Positions 27,131-36,537 of a stretch of DNA of 64,000 bases are shown here, in pieces (the first letter of the stretch is position 1; the number at the start of each line of letters is the position of its first letter). The notes under the pieces were generated by a model, which worked only from the letters and a program-made list of their open reading frames with translations, was not told the DNA's origin and ran no database searches. The stretch is from Scytonema sp. UIC 10036 (GTDB lineage: Bacteria > Cyanobacteriota > Cyanobacteriia > Cyanobacteriales > Nostocaceae): positions 1-64,000 of the forward strand of contig NZ_WJFC01000042.1 in NCBI RefSeq assembly GCF_009725235.1. The letters run 5' to 3'. Made by a program: the position numbers and the translations under genes.

Positions 27131-27300
27131 TATGGTATTCACGAGCGCTCTTTGCAATGATGGTATCACCCAATGGCATCCTGCCTTTTTACAGTTAGGG
27201 CGAACTTTGGAAGAGTGCGCTGCTAAGTACCGAGGCTTTTGCTAAAAATACCGACCACAAGCAAAGCCGGAGAAAAGAAACTTTTGGGGTTTGTCGCTCC
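27131..27300 (+). pseudogene. IS200-like/REP-type transposase, C-terminal fragment
   Basis: The frame reads WHPAFLQLGRTLEECAAKY then RGFC, a TAA at 27243-27245, and continues in frame as KYRPQAKPEKRNFWG. This resembles the C-terminal part of Y1 (HUH) transposases of the IS200-like/REP-associated group. The catalytic HUH and Tyr region is absent and an internal stop is present. Confidence 0.5.
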
Positions 27301-27461
27301 ACTCTCCGTTCACTTTCCATCCTACGCGATCGCAATACTTATTCCAAACTTCTTTATTATATCTTCCGTCGGGGATTCCACCAACATCAAGATAGATTTG
27401 CTTTTGAACGCTGAAACCAAAGCGTCGATGGCTATCTTCTTATTCTAAGACTCAATCTTAG

Positions 27462-27634
27462 AGGATGTTTGAAAAGTGGTTAACTGTCATTTTAATCACA
27501 TGATTACCCCCCTTAGTCCCCACGCGTGAAAGGGGGGAAATGAGAGAAATTTAGTTCCCTCCCCAATCCATCGGGGAGGGTTAGGGTGGGGTAAAAAATA
27601 TTTGATACATGAATCATAACCTTTCAAACATCCT
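27462..27634. mobile_element. 173-bp MITE-like element with AGGATGTTTGAAA termini
   Basis: AGGATGTTTGAAAAG at 27462-27476 is mirrored by CTTTCAAACATCCT at 27621-27634. The G/C-block repeat at 27531-27600 lies inside. No coding frame is present. Its right end is 11 bases from the start of the next gene, so it probably replaced or supplies that gene's upstream region. Confidence 0.65.
27531..27600. repeat. Dispersed G/C-block hairpin repeat, copy 2
   Basis: A G-run, an AATTTAGTTCCCTCCCC block and a GGGGAGGGTTAGGGTGGGG block ending in TAAAAA match the layout at 1-62. This copy lies within the MITE-like element. Confidence 0.55.
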
Positions 27635-27645
27635 GTAACCGGGCT

Positions 27646-27993
27646 ATGGCAGATTTGGAGGTTCAAACGGTGAGTAGTCCTAACTCGTTTCCTCAAACTG
27701 TGAGTTACGGCAATAACTATTTGGAAAAGTTTCGTAAACATGCTGAGCAAATTCGTCGGACTATGGGAAAAAAAGAGATTGCCAAAGTGTCTTCTGCTCA
27801 AGGACAAGAAGAAATCAAAATACTGATTGAGGAAATTGTCATAACTGGAGAGACAAGGCAACAACGCTATATGTCTATTGCTGATGCACTATGGAGCCGA
27901 AAAGGTGACGCAATTGTGATTCGACAATCGAATGGTGAATTTGTTACATTTTTAGAAGCAAGAAAAGGAGCTGCACTCGCATGGATAGATTAA
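27646..27993 (+). CDS. Unrecognised 115-residue protein, first of a pair
   Basis: I do not recognise a family. The N-terminal ~50 residues are helical and charged (NYLEKFRKHAEQIRRTMGKK). The C-terminal half has alternating strands, ending with GDAIVIRQSNGEFVTFLE then ARKGAALAWID. The last 13 bases overlap the next gene, which indicates translational coupling. A MITE ends just before the start codon, so the original promoter may have been displaced. Confidence 0.6.
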   Translation: MADLEVQTVSSPNSFPQTVSYGNNYLEKFRKHAEQIRRTMGKKEIAKVSSAQGQEEIKILIEEIVITGETRQQRYMSIADALWSRKGDAIVIRQSNGEFVTFLEARKGAALAWID

Positions 27994-28520
27994 AAGGACA
28001 GTTTCAGGCATTGCTAGGACAGAGGGTCACCTCCCTTGCTAGAGTTGCGTTAGCACAAGACAACAAATTATCACCCTTGATGGCTACCCTTTTATTTACG
28101 TGCTGTAATAGTAGAAATTTTGAATTGCTGGTTGAGCAGGATACAGTCAGGTTTGAAGAACTATCCTCAACTAACAATTTATTATTCGCCAGCTTTGAAC
28201 TAGAACCAAGCGAACAATTAATCGCCTACCCTTGTACGGAAATTGATAAAATACCACAGACTATAGCGAGTTTAACAGAGATATGGGCAGGCAAGGACGA
28301 AACAGAGTTTCTAGTCGCGGTTAGCTTTTGGGATGGAGGTAAAAATCATATTATTTCAGTTTGTACAGAAGGAGACGAAGCAGAGCTAATGATGAACCTT
28401 GAAGAACTGTGGCAGCGAATTGATGACATGATTTTTAGCTATGGGACTTTATCGCATCAACTGTATACAAGTGCTAAAGATATTAAAGACACAGCAGTAA
28501 GCTTAGTTGGCTCGAAGTAG
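27981..28520 (+). CDS. Unrecognised 179-residue protein, second of a pair
   Basis: Starts at ATG 27981 inside the end of the preceding gene. It is acidic, with predicted strands such as NLLFASFELEPSEQLIAYP and FLVAVSFWDGGKNHIISVC and an amphipathic C-terminus. No motif for catalysis or membrane insertion is visible. The overlap suggests it works with the 115-residue partner. The pair has no visible promoter of its own apart from the MITE. Function unknown. Confidence 0.6.
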   Translation: MDRLKGQFQALLGQRVTSLARVALAQDNKLSPLMATLLFTCCNSRNFELLVEQDTVRFEELSSTNNLLFASFELEPSEQLIAYPCTEIDKIPQTIASLTEIWAGKDETEFLVAVSFWDGGKNHIISVCTEGDEAELMMNLEELWQRIDDMIFSYGTLSHQLYTSAKDIKDTAVSLVGSK

Positions 28521-28582
28521 TAGCGTGGGTTTTTATTAAGCGATATGAAGCTCATATTTGAAAGAATAAATTCCATCTACCG

Positions 28583-28819
28583 TTATCTTGCATTCTTTAA
28601 AATTAAAGCATTAATTTGTTCGTTATCAATACTTATGCCATGACGTTGTAAATAAGGATGTAAATTAATTTGAATAAACAAATCTTTTAATTCTTCGGCT
28701 ATTTCAGTCGGTGGATTTCCAGATAAAGCTGTAGCTATTAAACGTTCTGCCGCTTGCAGTGTTGGTAAGTAAAGGTGAGATAGTGCAGTTAGTGACGTGT
28801 GACAAAAATATAACTGCAT
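28583..28819 (-). CDS. Hypothetical 78-residue protein
   Basis: The protein-like part is ERLIATALSGNPPTEIAEEL then KDLFIQINLHPYLQ and a helical end. The N-terminal 20 residues are less convincing, so the true start is uncertain. A short related minus-strand stretch occurs near 37510-37535, suggesting a duplicated or degraded family. Function unknown. Confidence 0.4.
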   Translation of the reverse strand: MQLYFCHTSLTALSHLYLPTLQAAERLIATALSGNPPTEIAEELKDLFIQINLHPYLQRHGISIDNEQINALILKNAR

Positions 28820-29031
28820 CAGGTTTAGTTCCGATTGTTTGGTAGATGCGTTAGCAAAGCGCCCCGTTGGTATTGCGTATTACTTTCCAAGGGTGGGGCT
28901 GAATTAGTTCCTCAGAACTTATTTCCAGCCCTTTATTTACGTGCTGTAATACGCGTTTACGTTGAGGCACGAGTAATGGCTGGTACTTACAATAGCATTG
29001 GCAAATATTTTTTAGATTTAGTACTAAAGAT

Positions 29032-29427
29032 TCAACTAAATGGATTTAACGTGGATATACCACAACCATCAAAATCCTTAATATTTCTAGTAACCAATGT
29101 CAAAGAATGTATTTTAGCTGTTGCTGCAATAAATATATCAGCTTGAGATCGTGGTTTCCCTTGAGTTCTCAAAAACCCTCTTAACTCACTTGAACACTTG
29201 GCAATTTCTGAGGTAATGGGGAGAATTTGACAGTGAGTTGTCAGAAAGCTTTCAAACCAGTTTTGAATTCTAGCATTAGGCTTCGCTGTTAAACCATAAT
29301 AAATTTCCTCAATTGTAATCGCACTTATATTAATAGATTTCACAGTACCACTCCATGCTATTACCCCTGGATTTGGCATTGGGCGAGTTAATTCACTGAT
29401 TATATTCGTGTCACAAAGATGACTCAT
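29032..29427 (-). CDS. vapC: VapC-like PIN-domain toxin
   Basis: This 131-residue protein from ATG 29427 has a complete PIN domain: MSHLCDTNIISELTRP with the first aspartate, ISAITIEEIYYGL with the acidic second motif, QADIFIAATAKIHSLTLVT carrying the third, and NIKDFDGCGI near the end. It begins one base after the antitoxin stop. It probably cleaves a structured RNA when freed from its antitoxin. Confidence 0.88.
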   Translation of the reverse strand: MSHLCDTNIISELTRPMPNPGVIAWSGTVKSINISAITIEEIYYGLTAKPNARIQNWFESFLTTHCQILPITSEIAKCSSELRGFLRTQGKPRSQADIFIAATAKIHSLTLVTRNIKDFDGCGISTLNPFS

Positions 29428-29428
29428 C

Positions 29429-29701
29429 CTATTCCTCAGTAAAAGGATTGTCACGATTGCTTCGTGATGGTATCTCTAGGCTATAATTTTCTTCAGTACA
29501 TAACTGCTGAAGTTCTTTAAAGACTGGAGCTAGAGATGTTGTGGCAGTTTTTTGCCGCCAGTTTAAAAATTCGCAGAAAAGCTCAGGATCTACAATTGCA
29601 GCCACTAATTCCTCCTGAGTATAAATTAGCTGAGGCTCAAGACTTGTGGCATTAATTATTGAAGGTAGCTGTTTTTTGGCTTCTTCAAGTGTCCATTTCA
29701 T
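29429..29701 (-). CDS. Antitoxin partner of the PIN toxin
   Basis: This 90-residue protein from ATG 29701 (GGAG about nine bases upstream; an in-frame start lies five codons earlier) begins MKWTLEEAKKQLPSIINAT, then PQLIYTQEELVAAIVDPEL. This resembles a divergent Phd/YefM antitoxin: a short DNA-binding start and a charged, flexible C-terminus that would thread into the PIN active site. Tight linkage to the toxin supports the assignment. Confidence 0.75.
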   Translation of the reverse strand: MKWTLEEAKKQLPSIINATSLEPQLIYTQEELVAAIVDPELFCEFLNWRQKTATTSLAPVFKELQQLCTEENYSLEIPSRSNRDNPFTEE

Positions 29702-29777
29702 TCTAAAAATCTCCAAGTTTTGGAAGCATTGAATACAGAGGCTGTTCTCACGTTAGCTTATTTTCTTAAGCGATGGG

Positions 29778-30719
29778 TTAGCACTCAGACGGGAGCAAAA
29801 GTTTCCGCGCCCATTGATTTGCTTGTTGTTCTAGCTCTGATTCCGAACTTTCAAGAGCATCCCATTCATCAAGAAAGATATTTTCTTTATCATGTAGTAG
29901 GATATGTGCTGCTTCATGGAAAAAATGAAACCAGAAGCGGTTATGAGTTTTACTGTCAACTGAAAGTTGAATCAGTGCCTTATGGGGGTTTAACCACCGC
30001 GCTACACCACTGATATGCGATCGCTGAATTGATGGTACAAAAACAAGCACAACCCCCGCGTCTCGGCACAACTGTTGCATCTGTGGTTCAAATTCCTCTG
30101 GTGGTAACACCGTCAACGTGCAAATTGAGCGCACCACTTTTTCAAACTTTGATTTGCTGTACTTAGGACAGTCCAGTTTTTCTGCCTCTATTTCACCCAA
30201 ACGCAACCAAGCAGTAATAGCACCAACATCACTTTGTTCAAAGCGGGTGCGACGAAAAGCAATTTCCATGCCTGCATAGTATTTCTGCCAATCTTCTGGC
30301 TCGGCAACACCGAAAAATTGTAGTAACTTTTTTACCAAAGCTGGTTTATTCTTGGCGCTTAAATGGCACTTGGGAATTACACCAAGGTTCATCAATTCTT
30401 TGACTGGTAAGCGATCTAACCAAGATATCCACTCCTTTAAGCGGTTTTCTTCTTCTTTCCTAGCTAAAGCGGCGCGATATTGAGCTTCATATCTGAGCCA
30501 GAATGCTGCTGTACTACCCAAAACTCGTTCTAGCTTCAGGGCTGTTTCTTCATTAATCGGTGCTTTGCCGTTGATGAGCAAACTGATATGTTTCGTGGTG
30601 TAGCCTAAACGCTCTGCTAATTGTGCTTGCGTCCAATCACGCTCTTCTAAGGCGTCAGCAATGGTATCACCGGGAGGAGATACCCAATCGGGAGTGAATG
30701 TTTGGGTTGTCTCAATCAT
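29778..30719 (-). CDS. HigA-like HTH protein with ImmA/IrrE metallopeptidase domain, probably 3' truncated
   Basis: This 313-residue protein from ATG 30719 (GGAG nine bases upstream) has an XRE/HigA helix-turn-helix near residues 15-70 (WTQAQLAERLGYTTKHISLL) and a C-terminal ImmA/IrrE zinc peptidase signature, FFHEAAHILLHDK, with the HEAAH zinc site. Such proteins act as antitoxins or cleave repressors under stress. It ends at LLLPSEC, about 50-60 residues short of what I expect for this family, at a point followed by unrelated sequence. No HigB toxin gene is adjacent. Confidence 0.75.
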   Translation of the reverse strand: MIETTQTFTPDWVSPPGDTIADALEERDWTQAQLAERLGYTTKHISLLINGKAPINEETALKLERVLGSTAAFWLRYEAQYRAALARKEEENRLKEWISWLDRLPVKELMNLGVIPKCHLSAKNKPALVKKLLQFFGVAEPEDWQKYYAGMEIAFRRTRFEQSDVGAITAWLRLGEIEAEKLDCPKYSKSKFEKVVRSICTLTVLPPEEFEPQMQQLCRDAGVVLVFVPSIQRSHISGVARWLNPHKALIQLSVDSKTHNRFWFHFFHEAAHILLHDKENIFLDEWDALESSESELEQQANQWARKLLLPSEC

Positions 30720-30740
30720 GGTAGTCTCCAATGTCAACAA

Positions 30741-31311
30741 TACAGCAGTAACTTTTGACCAATCAATGCGTCCATTGATGCTTTACCGTTTTGGTAAATA
30801 ATTTTTTATACTCCAGTTAAATAAATTATATTGAGCAATGCTTCAGTCAGCTACCACTAAGTGAACGTACTTTTGGTAATGGAGTTACTTTGTACTAGTA
30901 GATATGGGTGATCGCTCTTGTTTGTTTACGAAAGCCTTAAGTTGAAATTAACTTGCTAAAGTTACCTTGTGTCAGTCAGTAAAAATAGGCAAACTATAAT
31001 CATGTAACATTTTTAGTGGCATTGCATTGATTTGACTTACACCTAATATATTTGTAAAACTTGGAGAAATAATAGTAAATGAAATTGAATGTGTTAATTG
31101 TAGTCGTTATTGTATAATTTTTTCCAATCTAAAACGTAAATCCTTGTTTTTTGATGATTTTAATAATTATTGTGCATGAACAAAAAGCAAGTACTAAAGC
31201 TGGACAAAGGACGTTGCCATATTCAATAACAATCAAATCATAATTCATCAATATTTCCAAATTATAACTGAAAGAAACAATTGATTTTAGTACATAGGAG
31301 TAATAATTAGG
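30741..31311. other. AT-rich intergenic region before the GTPase cluster
   Basis: No coding frame was seen. An AGGAG at 31297-31301 lies 10 bases before the GTG start of the first GTPase gene and probably serves as its ribosome site. Base composition is markedly AT-rich here and through the GTPase genes, unlike the neighbouring helicase island. Confidence 0.5.
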
Positions 31312-31977
31312 GTGAGTACAATATATCCAATTTCAACAAACAGTATTATAGAAAATCCATTTACAATCGTTTTTTTTGGTAAAACAGGCGTTGGTAAAAG
31401 TACCACTATAAATCAGTTGTTCGGATTTAATTGGGATACTGATAATGCAGTTGCTTGTACCAAGGAACCTCAAGTTGCTATTTTGAATCAGTTGCAATAT
31501 TCAGATTTATGTTGTTTTCAAGTACAAGTAGTTGATATGCCTGGTATTGGTGAGAGCATAGAAGCTGACGAATTCTATATGCCTTATTATCAATATTGGC
31601 TACCAAAAGCGCACTCTTTAGTATGGATTACTCAGGCAGATACTAGAGCTTACAAGCGAGATCAAATTTTCTTAAATAAACTAATTCCACTATTTCATTC
31701 ATCACTTTTATTTACAGTTGCTCTGAATAAAATAGATCAATTAGGTGTAGATGAGGGTGAACGATCTTTTAATATTGACTTAAATGAACCATCGCAAGCA
31801 CAATTCAGACTATTGCCAGAAAAAATAGATGATGTTTATAAAATATTTAATGATATCATTAGTGGTATTTTCCCTTTTAGCAAAACTCAAATTGTTCCAT
31901 ATACAGCTGTCTATAAATGGGGATTAGAAAATTTTAAGTCGAGTATTCTTTCAACAGCTTATAGCAATGCACGTTAA
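31312..31977 (+). CDS. YeeP/YfjP-like P-loop GTPase, canonical motif order
   Basis: This 221-residue protein starts at GTG 31312 with AGGAG 10 bases upstream. Motifs run in the normal order: G1 GKTGVGKST at 23-31, G3 DMPGIGE at 75-81, G4 NKID at 139-142, G5-like TAV at 198-200. G1-to-G4 spacing is 116 residues. It resembles the TRAFAC Era-like GTPases grouped as COG3596 (YeeP/YfjP), some of which neighbour toxin-antitoxin and prophage genes. There is no membrane segment. The next gene follows after 23 bases on the same strand. Confidence 0.8.
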   Translation: MSTIYPISTNSIIENPFTIVFFGKTGVGKSTTINQLFGFNWDTDNAVACTKEPQVAILNQLQYSDLCCFQVQVVDMPGIGESIEADEFYMPYYQYWLPKAHSLVWITQADTRAYKRDQIFLNKLIPLFHSSLLFTVALNKIDQLGVDEGERSFNIDLNEPSQAQFRLLPEKIDDVYKIFNDIISGIFPFSKTQIVPYTAVYKWGLENFKSSILSTAYSNAR

Positions 31978-32000
31978 GTTGAACAAGGAAAAGATTTACG

Positions 32001-32840
32001 ATGATAAGCTCTTTCTTAAAGACCAAGAAAAATATCCAACTTCGTTTAGTTATCGGCTTAAATCAAGTTGATAAGTTAGTGGAAAATGGATGGAATGAAC
32101 GACTGAACGCACCTACTAAGGAAGCAGAGAGAGCGATTCAACGTCGTAGTGAAGATATCATTAATAAGTTGGCTAAATATTCACAAATATCTTCCTCGTA
32201 TTTGGAATATTATTCAGCTTTAAAGTGTTACCGTCTTCTACCCTTATTAAGCAAGATAATAAGGAACGCTCATGCTGGGTTTAAACTTGATAACGTGCGT
32301 CCTACCGATCCTTTCGATTTAGCCGACTTTGAGGTAAAAGAATTTGTTCAGCAAGAGCGTGAAAAGCGCATAAGGAATCAAGAGCAAAAAAACGATTCAA
32401 GGAATGAACTTTTTGATGAAATGAAAAAAATTCTTTCTTTTGAAGAACTAGAACTTATACGAAACAAATTGACTGAAGAATATGCACATCCACCGAGAGT
32501 AGCTGTTTTAGGAAAAACAGGTGTAGGTAAGACTACAACGATTAACAATGTTTTTAACGCTAAATTGAAAACCAGCCATACAGTTGTAGGTACTACTGAA
32601 GCACAAGTCAAGAATTTTGAACTATCGACAGGGGGAACTTTATCTGTTATTGATTTGCCTGGTTATGGGCGAAGCATTTCAGAAGATAAAGAATATGAAA
32701 AGATTTATCAAGATATCATCCCATCCTGTGACTTGCTTTTCTTAGTTATACAAGCTAATTCTAAAGACTTAGCGGATGACCAAGAGATGATACTTAAGGT
32801 CAAACAATGGCTTGAAGATTCCCCAACACCACAACATTAA
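32001..32840 (+). CDS. GTPase with circularly permuted motif order
   Basis: This 279-residue protein from ATG 32001 has an AAGGAA ribosome site about 10 bases upstream. The motifs are in the order G4 NQVD at 21-24, G5-like SAL at 72-74, then a charged linker, then G1 GKTGVGKTT at 171-179, a threonine-rich G2 candidate (VVGTTEAQ) and G3 DLPGYG at 218-223. No G4 follows, and the protein ends 56 residues after G3. Joining its end to its beginning would give a G1-G4 spacing of about 129 residues, close to the 116 of the gene before it. This is the order of circularly permuted GTPases such as RsgA, but the sequence is YeeP/Era-like. A chimera of two partial tandem copies is the alternative. Confidence 0.7.
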   Translation: MISSFLKTKKNIQLRLVIGLNQVDKLVENGWNERLNAPTKEAERAIQRRSEDIINKLAKYSQISSSYLEYYSALKCYRLLPLLSKIIRNAHAGFKLDNVRPTDPFDLADFEVKEFVQQEREKRIRNQEQKNDSRNELFDEMKKILSFEELELIRNKLTEEYAHPPRVAVLGKTGVGKTTTINNVFNAKLKTSHTVVGTTEAQVKNFELSTGGTLSVIDLPGYGRSISEDKEYEKIYQDIIPSCDLLFLVIQANSKDLADDQEMILKVKQWLEDSPTPQH

Positions 32841-32854
32841 GGAGACTTCAAAGC

Positions 32855-33052
32855 ATGGGTAAAATGACAGATGAAGAAAAACAAAGAGTTTTGGAAATGC
32901 TAGATCAATTAGATAGCGGGGAAAGAGAAAGAAAAATATCTTCTCTTGAGGCATTTAGTAATTGGTTAAGAAGCGCAGCAACCGAAATTTACAATAAGGT
33001 AAAAGACCAATTACAAAGGTTTTGGAGTACAATTTGTAGTATCTTTAGTTAA
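32855..33052 (+). CDS. Small amphipathic protein 1 of the GTPase cluster
   Basis: This 65-residue protein has AAGGAG at 32839-32844, 10 bases before ATG 32855, and starts 14 bases after the permuted GTPase gene. The first half is a charged helix (DEEKQRVLEMLDQLDSGERE). The second is amphipathic and aromatic, ending in LQRFWSTICSIFS. It is clearly related to the next small gene: (T)(D/N)E(D/E)KQ, LDxL, SLE(A/S)F(S)xWL, IYxKVKxQLxRxW. Possible roles are a membrane-active effector or a GTPase cofactor; both are inference. Confidence 0.7.
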   Translation: MGKMTDEEKQRVLEMLDQLDSGERERKISSLEAFSNWLRSAATEIYNKVKDQLQRFWSTICSIFS

Positions 33053-33135
33053 AAGGTTATTTTTTCCAATCCTGACTGTGGTTGGAAAAAATAAACAGAC
33101 GGATTTCATATTTAATTAATGAATGTTATTCAATT

Positions 33136-33330
33136 ATGGCTTTAACTAATGAAGATAAACAGCAAATAATCGATGAACTTGATGGACTAGAGGAGGGTAT
33201 AAGGAGAGTTATTATAGCCTCTCTTGAATCATTTTCCTCTTGGCTGATGAATACTCTCTACTCAATCTACCAGAAGGTAAAACAGCAGCTTAGTAGGTTA
33301 TGGCAATGGATAGTGTCGCAATTGAGTTAG
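33136..33330 (+). CDS. Small amphipathic protein 2 of the GTPase cluster
   Basis: This 64-residue protein from ATG 33136 is a paralog of the preceding small protein (shared EDKQ, LDxL, SLESFSSWL, IYQKVKQQLSRLW). The frame is open to 33082, but homology starts at ALTNEDKQQ, so the downstream ATG is chosen. The C-terminal helix (QLSRLWQWIVSQLS) is amphipathic and tryptophan-rich. It follows its paralog by 83 bases and ends the same-strand cluster. No known function. Confidence 0.65.
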   Translation: MALTNEDKQQIIDELDGLEEGIRRVIIASLESFSSWLMNTLYSIYQKVKQQLSRLWQWIVSQLS

Positions 33331-33466
33331 AGTCTGCTGAAAAAAAGTCTCCAGAGCAAACCTAGAAGCTATATAGCTTGAAAAATCCTCGATTCATTGC
33401 TTAGTTTTCAAATTTCCCCAAGCATTTTTTACAAAATAACATACACGATATTGCCTACCATAAAAC

Positions 33467-36352
33467 CTACCCCACACCTTCCACCGCCCCCAAAGCCAAG
33501 AGCACTGATCTCTGTGCTGCTTTCAACCCAGTTACACCCGCAATATTCATACCCTCGTAAAGACGATCGCTTCTCAATATTTTTGTACATTCCCCAGTAT
33601 CTATATCCCAAAGCCTCATCGTCTCATCCGTACTACCACTTAATAAGGTACAACCATCCGGACTCCAAGCTACAGACCAAACCTCATTTGTATGTCCTTG
33701 CAATACCTTAAGGCACGTAGCTTGCTGCACATCCCATAACCTCACAGTACCATCCTGAGAGCCACTTGCTAAAATGTTACCATCATGACTCCAACACACT
33801 GACCACACGCGATGGGTGTGACCACACAACACCAAGCAGCACTCATCTTGCTGCACATCCCATAAATAAATTGAACAGTCATCGCTACCACTTGCCAAAG
33901 TCCGATTATCTGGAGCAAAACTGAGTGTCAACAATGCGTGATTTGTATCATACTTTAACACCTTGAGGCAAGTACCAGTTTGGGAATCCCACAGGCGAAT
34001 GGAACCGTCAAAACAGCAACTTGCTAAAAGCGTAACCTCTGGACTGTGACTTAAATCTGTTCTAAGTGCATAACTGACTCCACTGACCCAAGTCGCATGA
34101 CCTTGCAAAACTTTTAAGGTTTCACCTGTCGCAACATCCCACACCCTCACCGTACAGTCATGACTGCCACTTGCCAAGGTACAACCATCTGGACTAAAGC
34201 TGACTGCCGATACTGCATGGGTGTGACCTTGAAAAATTCTGACGCAATTGCCAGTATTCACATCCCACAAGCGGATAGTGCGATCGTAACTACTAGTTGC
34301 TATTTGACAACCATCAGGACTCCAAGCGATCGACCAAATCGGTGCAGTGTGCTCTTGTAAAACTTTTAAGCTGTTACCTGTTTGAGTATCCCACAACTCA
34401 ACAGCATTATCATCACTACTACTTGCCAAGATATTGCCATCGGGACTAAAAGTAACAGATGATGTCAAACTATGATGCCGATGCCCTTGAAGTGTTAAAA
34501 GGTGTTGATAATCCGAGGTGCTGCGTAAGTAAATGTATCCATCAATGTCACTTATGGCTAACAATTTGCCATTTGGACTAAATGCTACTGACCTCACACT
34601 AGTTAATTTTTCTGCAAATACACAGCGATCGAAAGCGGAAGACTGGAAATTAGCTCCAGCTAGATTTACACGCTGTAAGTCAGCTTGCCAAATTGTTAAA
34701 TTTGAGAAGTCAGACCCTCGTAAATCTACTTGCATATGTGCTAGCAAATTAACAATATTACCCCCCACATATCCTGCTAGTCTTGCTGCTTGATGTCTTT
34801 GCTGCTCTAGTACATCCTGCAACGTTTGAACAAGCTTTTGTTGACTGCCTAATTCCATTAGCAATTGCTCGAGCAAGGGTTGTATAATGAGTTGTCTTTG
34901 TGTCTCCCGAATGTAATCTTTGGCTGTAGCCTTCATCAAAGCATGGGTTTGGAATAGGGGAGTAGGGCATTGGTTTTCAAACGCTACACCCGATGCCCGA
35001 TGCTCAATGCCCCATTCCCTAATTTCTTGACAAACCCGTTCAATCAATCGCTGTGTGGTATATTCCATCACTACTGGTTGCAGGAAGAAATGCTCGCCGC
35101 TTTTTTCAACTAACGAGCGTTGCAACAGGGATTTGATTGCTTGCGGTAATTGACGCTTAGAAGCAGATATCACTATATCCTGAGCTAACTCGGCGAGAGA
35201 TACTGGCTCTCGATGAATTGCTAACCAATACATGACTTCCTCTTGCACCACCGACAAACGGTTGAACTGGGATTCCAACAAGTCGCCGATGTCCTCAAAA
35301 ATCAATATCCCCTGTTGCACATACTCCAAAACAGAGGCTATCTTACCGTTAAAAAGCTCTTGGGTTCCAGATGCTACCATCTTAAGTGCTAAAGGATTGC
35401 CCCCATAATGCTCGATAAGTACCTGCCATTCTCGTTCTGTACCCGCAAACTGTCCTTTCTGCTGGAATAACTGTTGTCCCTCGGTAGGATTTAATCCCCT
35501 TAGTTGGAGACTTCGCACTCCTGTATTCTCTCCTTCTAACGGTATCATTTCTCTTGGTTTTTCTCTAGAAGTCAGCAGGACGCAACTCCTGTGAGGTGCT
35601 TCCCCAAGGCATTTAAGTAATTGAGTGTACCCCTCATACCCAGGACGGCATTGTCCTGCGCGATCGCCACTTGATAAAATCGTCTCCACATTGTCTAAAA
35701 TCACAAGACAACGGTGGTACATCAAACATTCCATCAGCTTTGAGACTTTGCCATCAAAACTTTGAGCGATCGCTATTTCTTTTCGCAATGCCCACAGCAG
35801 GAATTGCAGTATGCTCGTTAAAATCTCCTCTACTGGTGGCGCATTTTGCAAGCTTCGCCACACCACTGCCTCAAATTCTGTTTGAATTTGTAGCCCTAAC
35901 TTAACTGCTAAGCTACTTTTGCCAATACCACCAATTCCTAACAATGCTACTAAACGACACTGTTGTTCTAACACCCATTCCCGTAGTTGCACCAGTTCAA
36001 TAGAGCGACCATAAAATACAGATACACTCGGTGCTTCTCCCCAATCATACTGTGGATAAGCGCGTCGCACTTCCAATTCGTTAGGAGGGTTTGGGCGGGT
36101 ATAATCTTCTTCACACAACTCCAACTCAAAAGCAGCAAAAGCAGATTGCAACGAACTTTTATCTACTGGTTCACTGCGCCCCTGTATCCTGGAGACAGTG
36201 TGCAGCGCTAAACCCATGCGCGAACTCAGTTCCTCCAAAGTAAAGCCTAATTGAGCATTATCAGTCAAATCGGCTTTAGTAATGGATGCTTGAAGTTTAT
36301 CCCAGCCTTTGAGAGTGAGGATAAAACCTCGGCTTCGTCTGTTGTGTTTCAT
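33467..36352 (-). CDS. NB-ARC/WD40 STAND ATPase
   Basis: This 961-residue protein (ATG 36352) has an N-terminal helix-turn-helix-like segment ([20 protein letters not shown]). The NB-ARC ATPase follows, with Walker A GIGGIGKS near 140-147, Walker B CLVILDN near 219-225, LLTSRE and GGNPLAL, then a winged-helix/linker region. A pentapeptide-like stretch (LRGSDF, LAGANF) precedes about eight WD40 repeats ending in [21 protein letters not shown] ATPases with WD40 sensors oligomerise on ligand binding; related bacterial proteins act in signalling or phage sensing. A fifth-repeat insertion ([14 protein letters not shown]) is slightly irregular. A truncated paralog lies at 43664-45142 and a scrambled scrap at 38397-38636. 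Confidence 0.9.
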   Translation of the reverse strand: MKHNRRSRGFILTLKGWDKLQASITKADLTDNAQLGFTLEELSSRMGLALHTVSRIQGRSEPVDKSSLQSAFAAFELELCEEDYTRPNPPNELEVRRAYPQYDWGEAPSVSVFYGRSIELVQLREWVLEQQCRLVALLGIGGIGKSSLAVKLGLQIQTEFEAVVWRSLQNAPPVEEILTSILQFLLWALRKEIAIAQSFDGKVSKLMECLMYHRCLVILDNVETILSSGDRAGQCRPGYEGYTQLLKCLGEAPHRSCVLLTSREKPREMIPLEGENTGVRSLQLRGLNPTEGQQLFQQKGQFAGTEREWQVLIEHYGGNPLALKMVASGTQELFNGKIASVLEYVQQGILIFEDIGDLLESQFNRLSVVQEEVMYWLAIHREPVSLAELAQDIVISASKRQLPQAIKSLLQRSLVEKSGEHFFLQPVVMEYTTQRLIERVCQEIREWGIEHRASGVAFENQCPTPLFQTHALMKATAKDYIRETQRQLIIQPLLEQLLMELGSQQKLVQTLQDVLEQQRHQAARLAGYVGGNIVNLLAHMQVDLRGSDFSNLTIWQADLQRVNLAGANFQSSAFDRCVFAEKLTSVRSVAFSPNGKLLAISDIDGYIYLRSTSDYQHLLTLQGHRHHSLTSSVTFSPDGNILASSSDDNAVELWDTQTGNSLKVLQEHTAPIWSIAWSPDGCQIATSSYDRTIRLWDVNTGNCVRIFQGHTHAVSAVSFSPDGCTLASGSHDCTVRVWDVATGETLKVLQGHATWVSGVSYALRTDLSHSPEVTLLASCCFDGSIRLWDSQTGTCLKVLKYDTNHALLTLSFAPDNRTLASGSDDCSIYLWDVQQDECCLVLCGHTHRVWSVCWSHDGNILASGSQDGTVRLWDVQQATCLKVLQGHTNEVWSVAWSPDGCTLLSGSTDETMRLWDIDTGECTKILRSDRLYEGMNIAGVTGLKAAQRSVLLALGAVEGVG

Positions 36353-36537
36353 CAACGTTACCTAGAACAAAGTAGATGCATCTTAATAGAGCTTTTGGGT
36401 AAGTTTGGCTTTGAGGTACACAGCCCCTGAAGTGTATTAAGCAGCCTTACAAAAAATGAAGTTATATAATATATAATAGCCGAAAACTGCTGACGGTTTT
36501 GTTGAGAAAAAAACAACCTCATGATTAGCAAATAAAA

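Noticed and set aside
28835..29146. 103-residue plus-strand frame
   Set aside because: No recognisable sequence, and it overlaps the real PIN toxin gene on the minus strand. A 20-base identity to 28090 is probably chance.
29720..30013. 97-residue plus-strand frame
   Set aside because: Antisense to the HTH-peptidase gene; no independent support.
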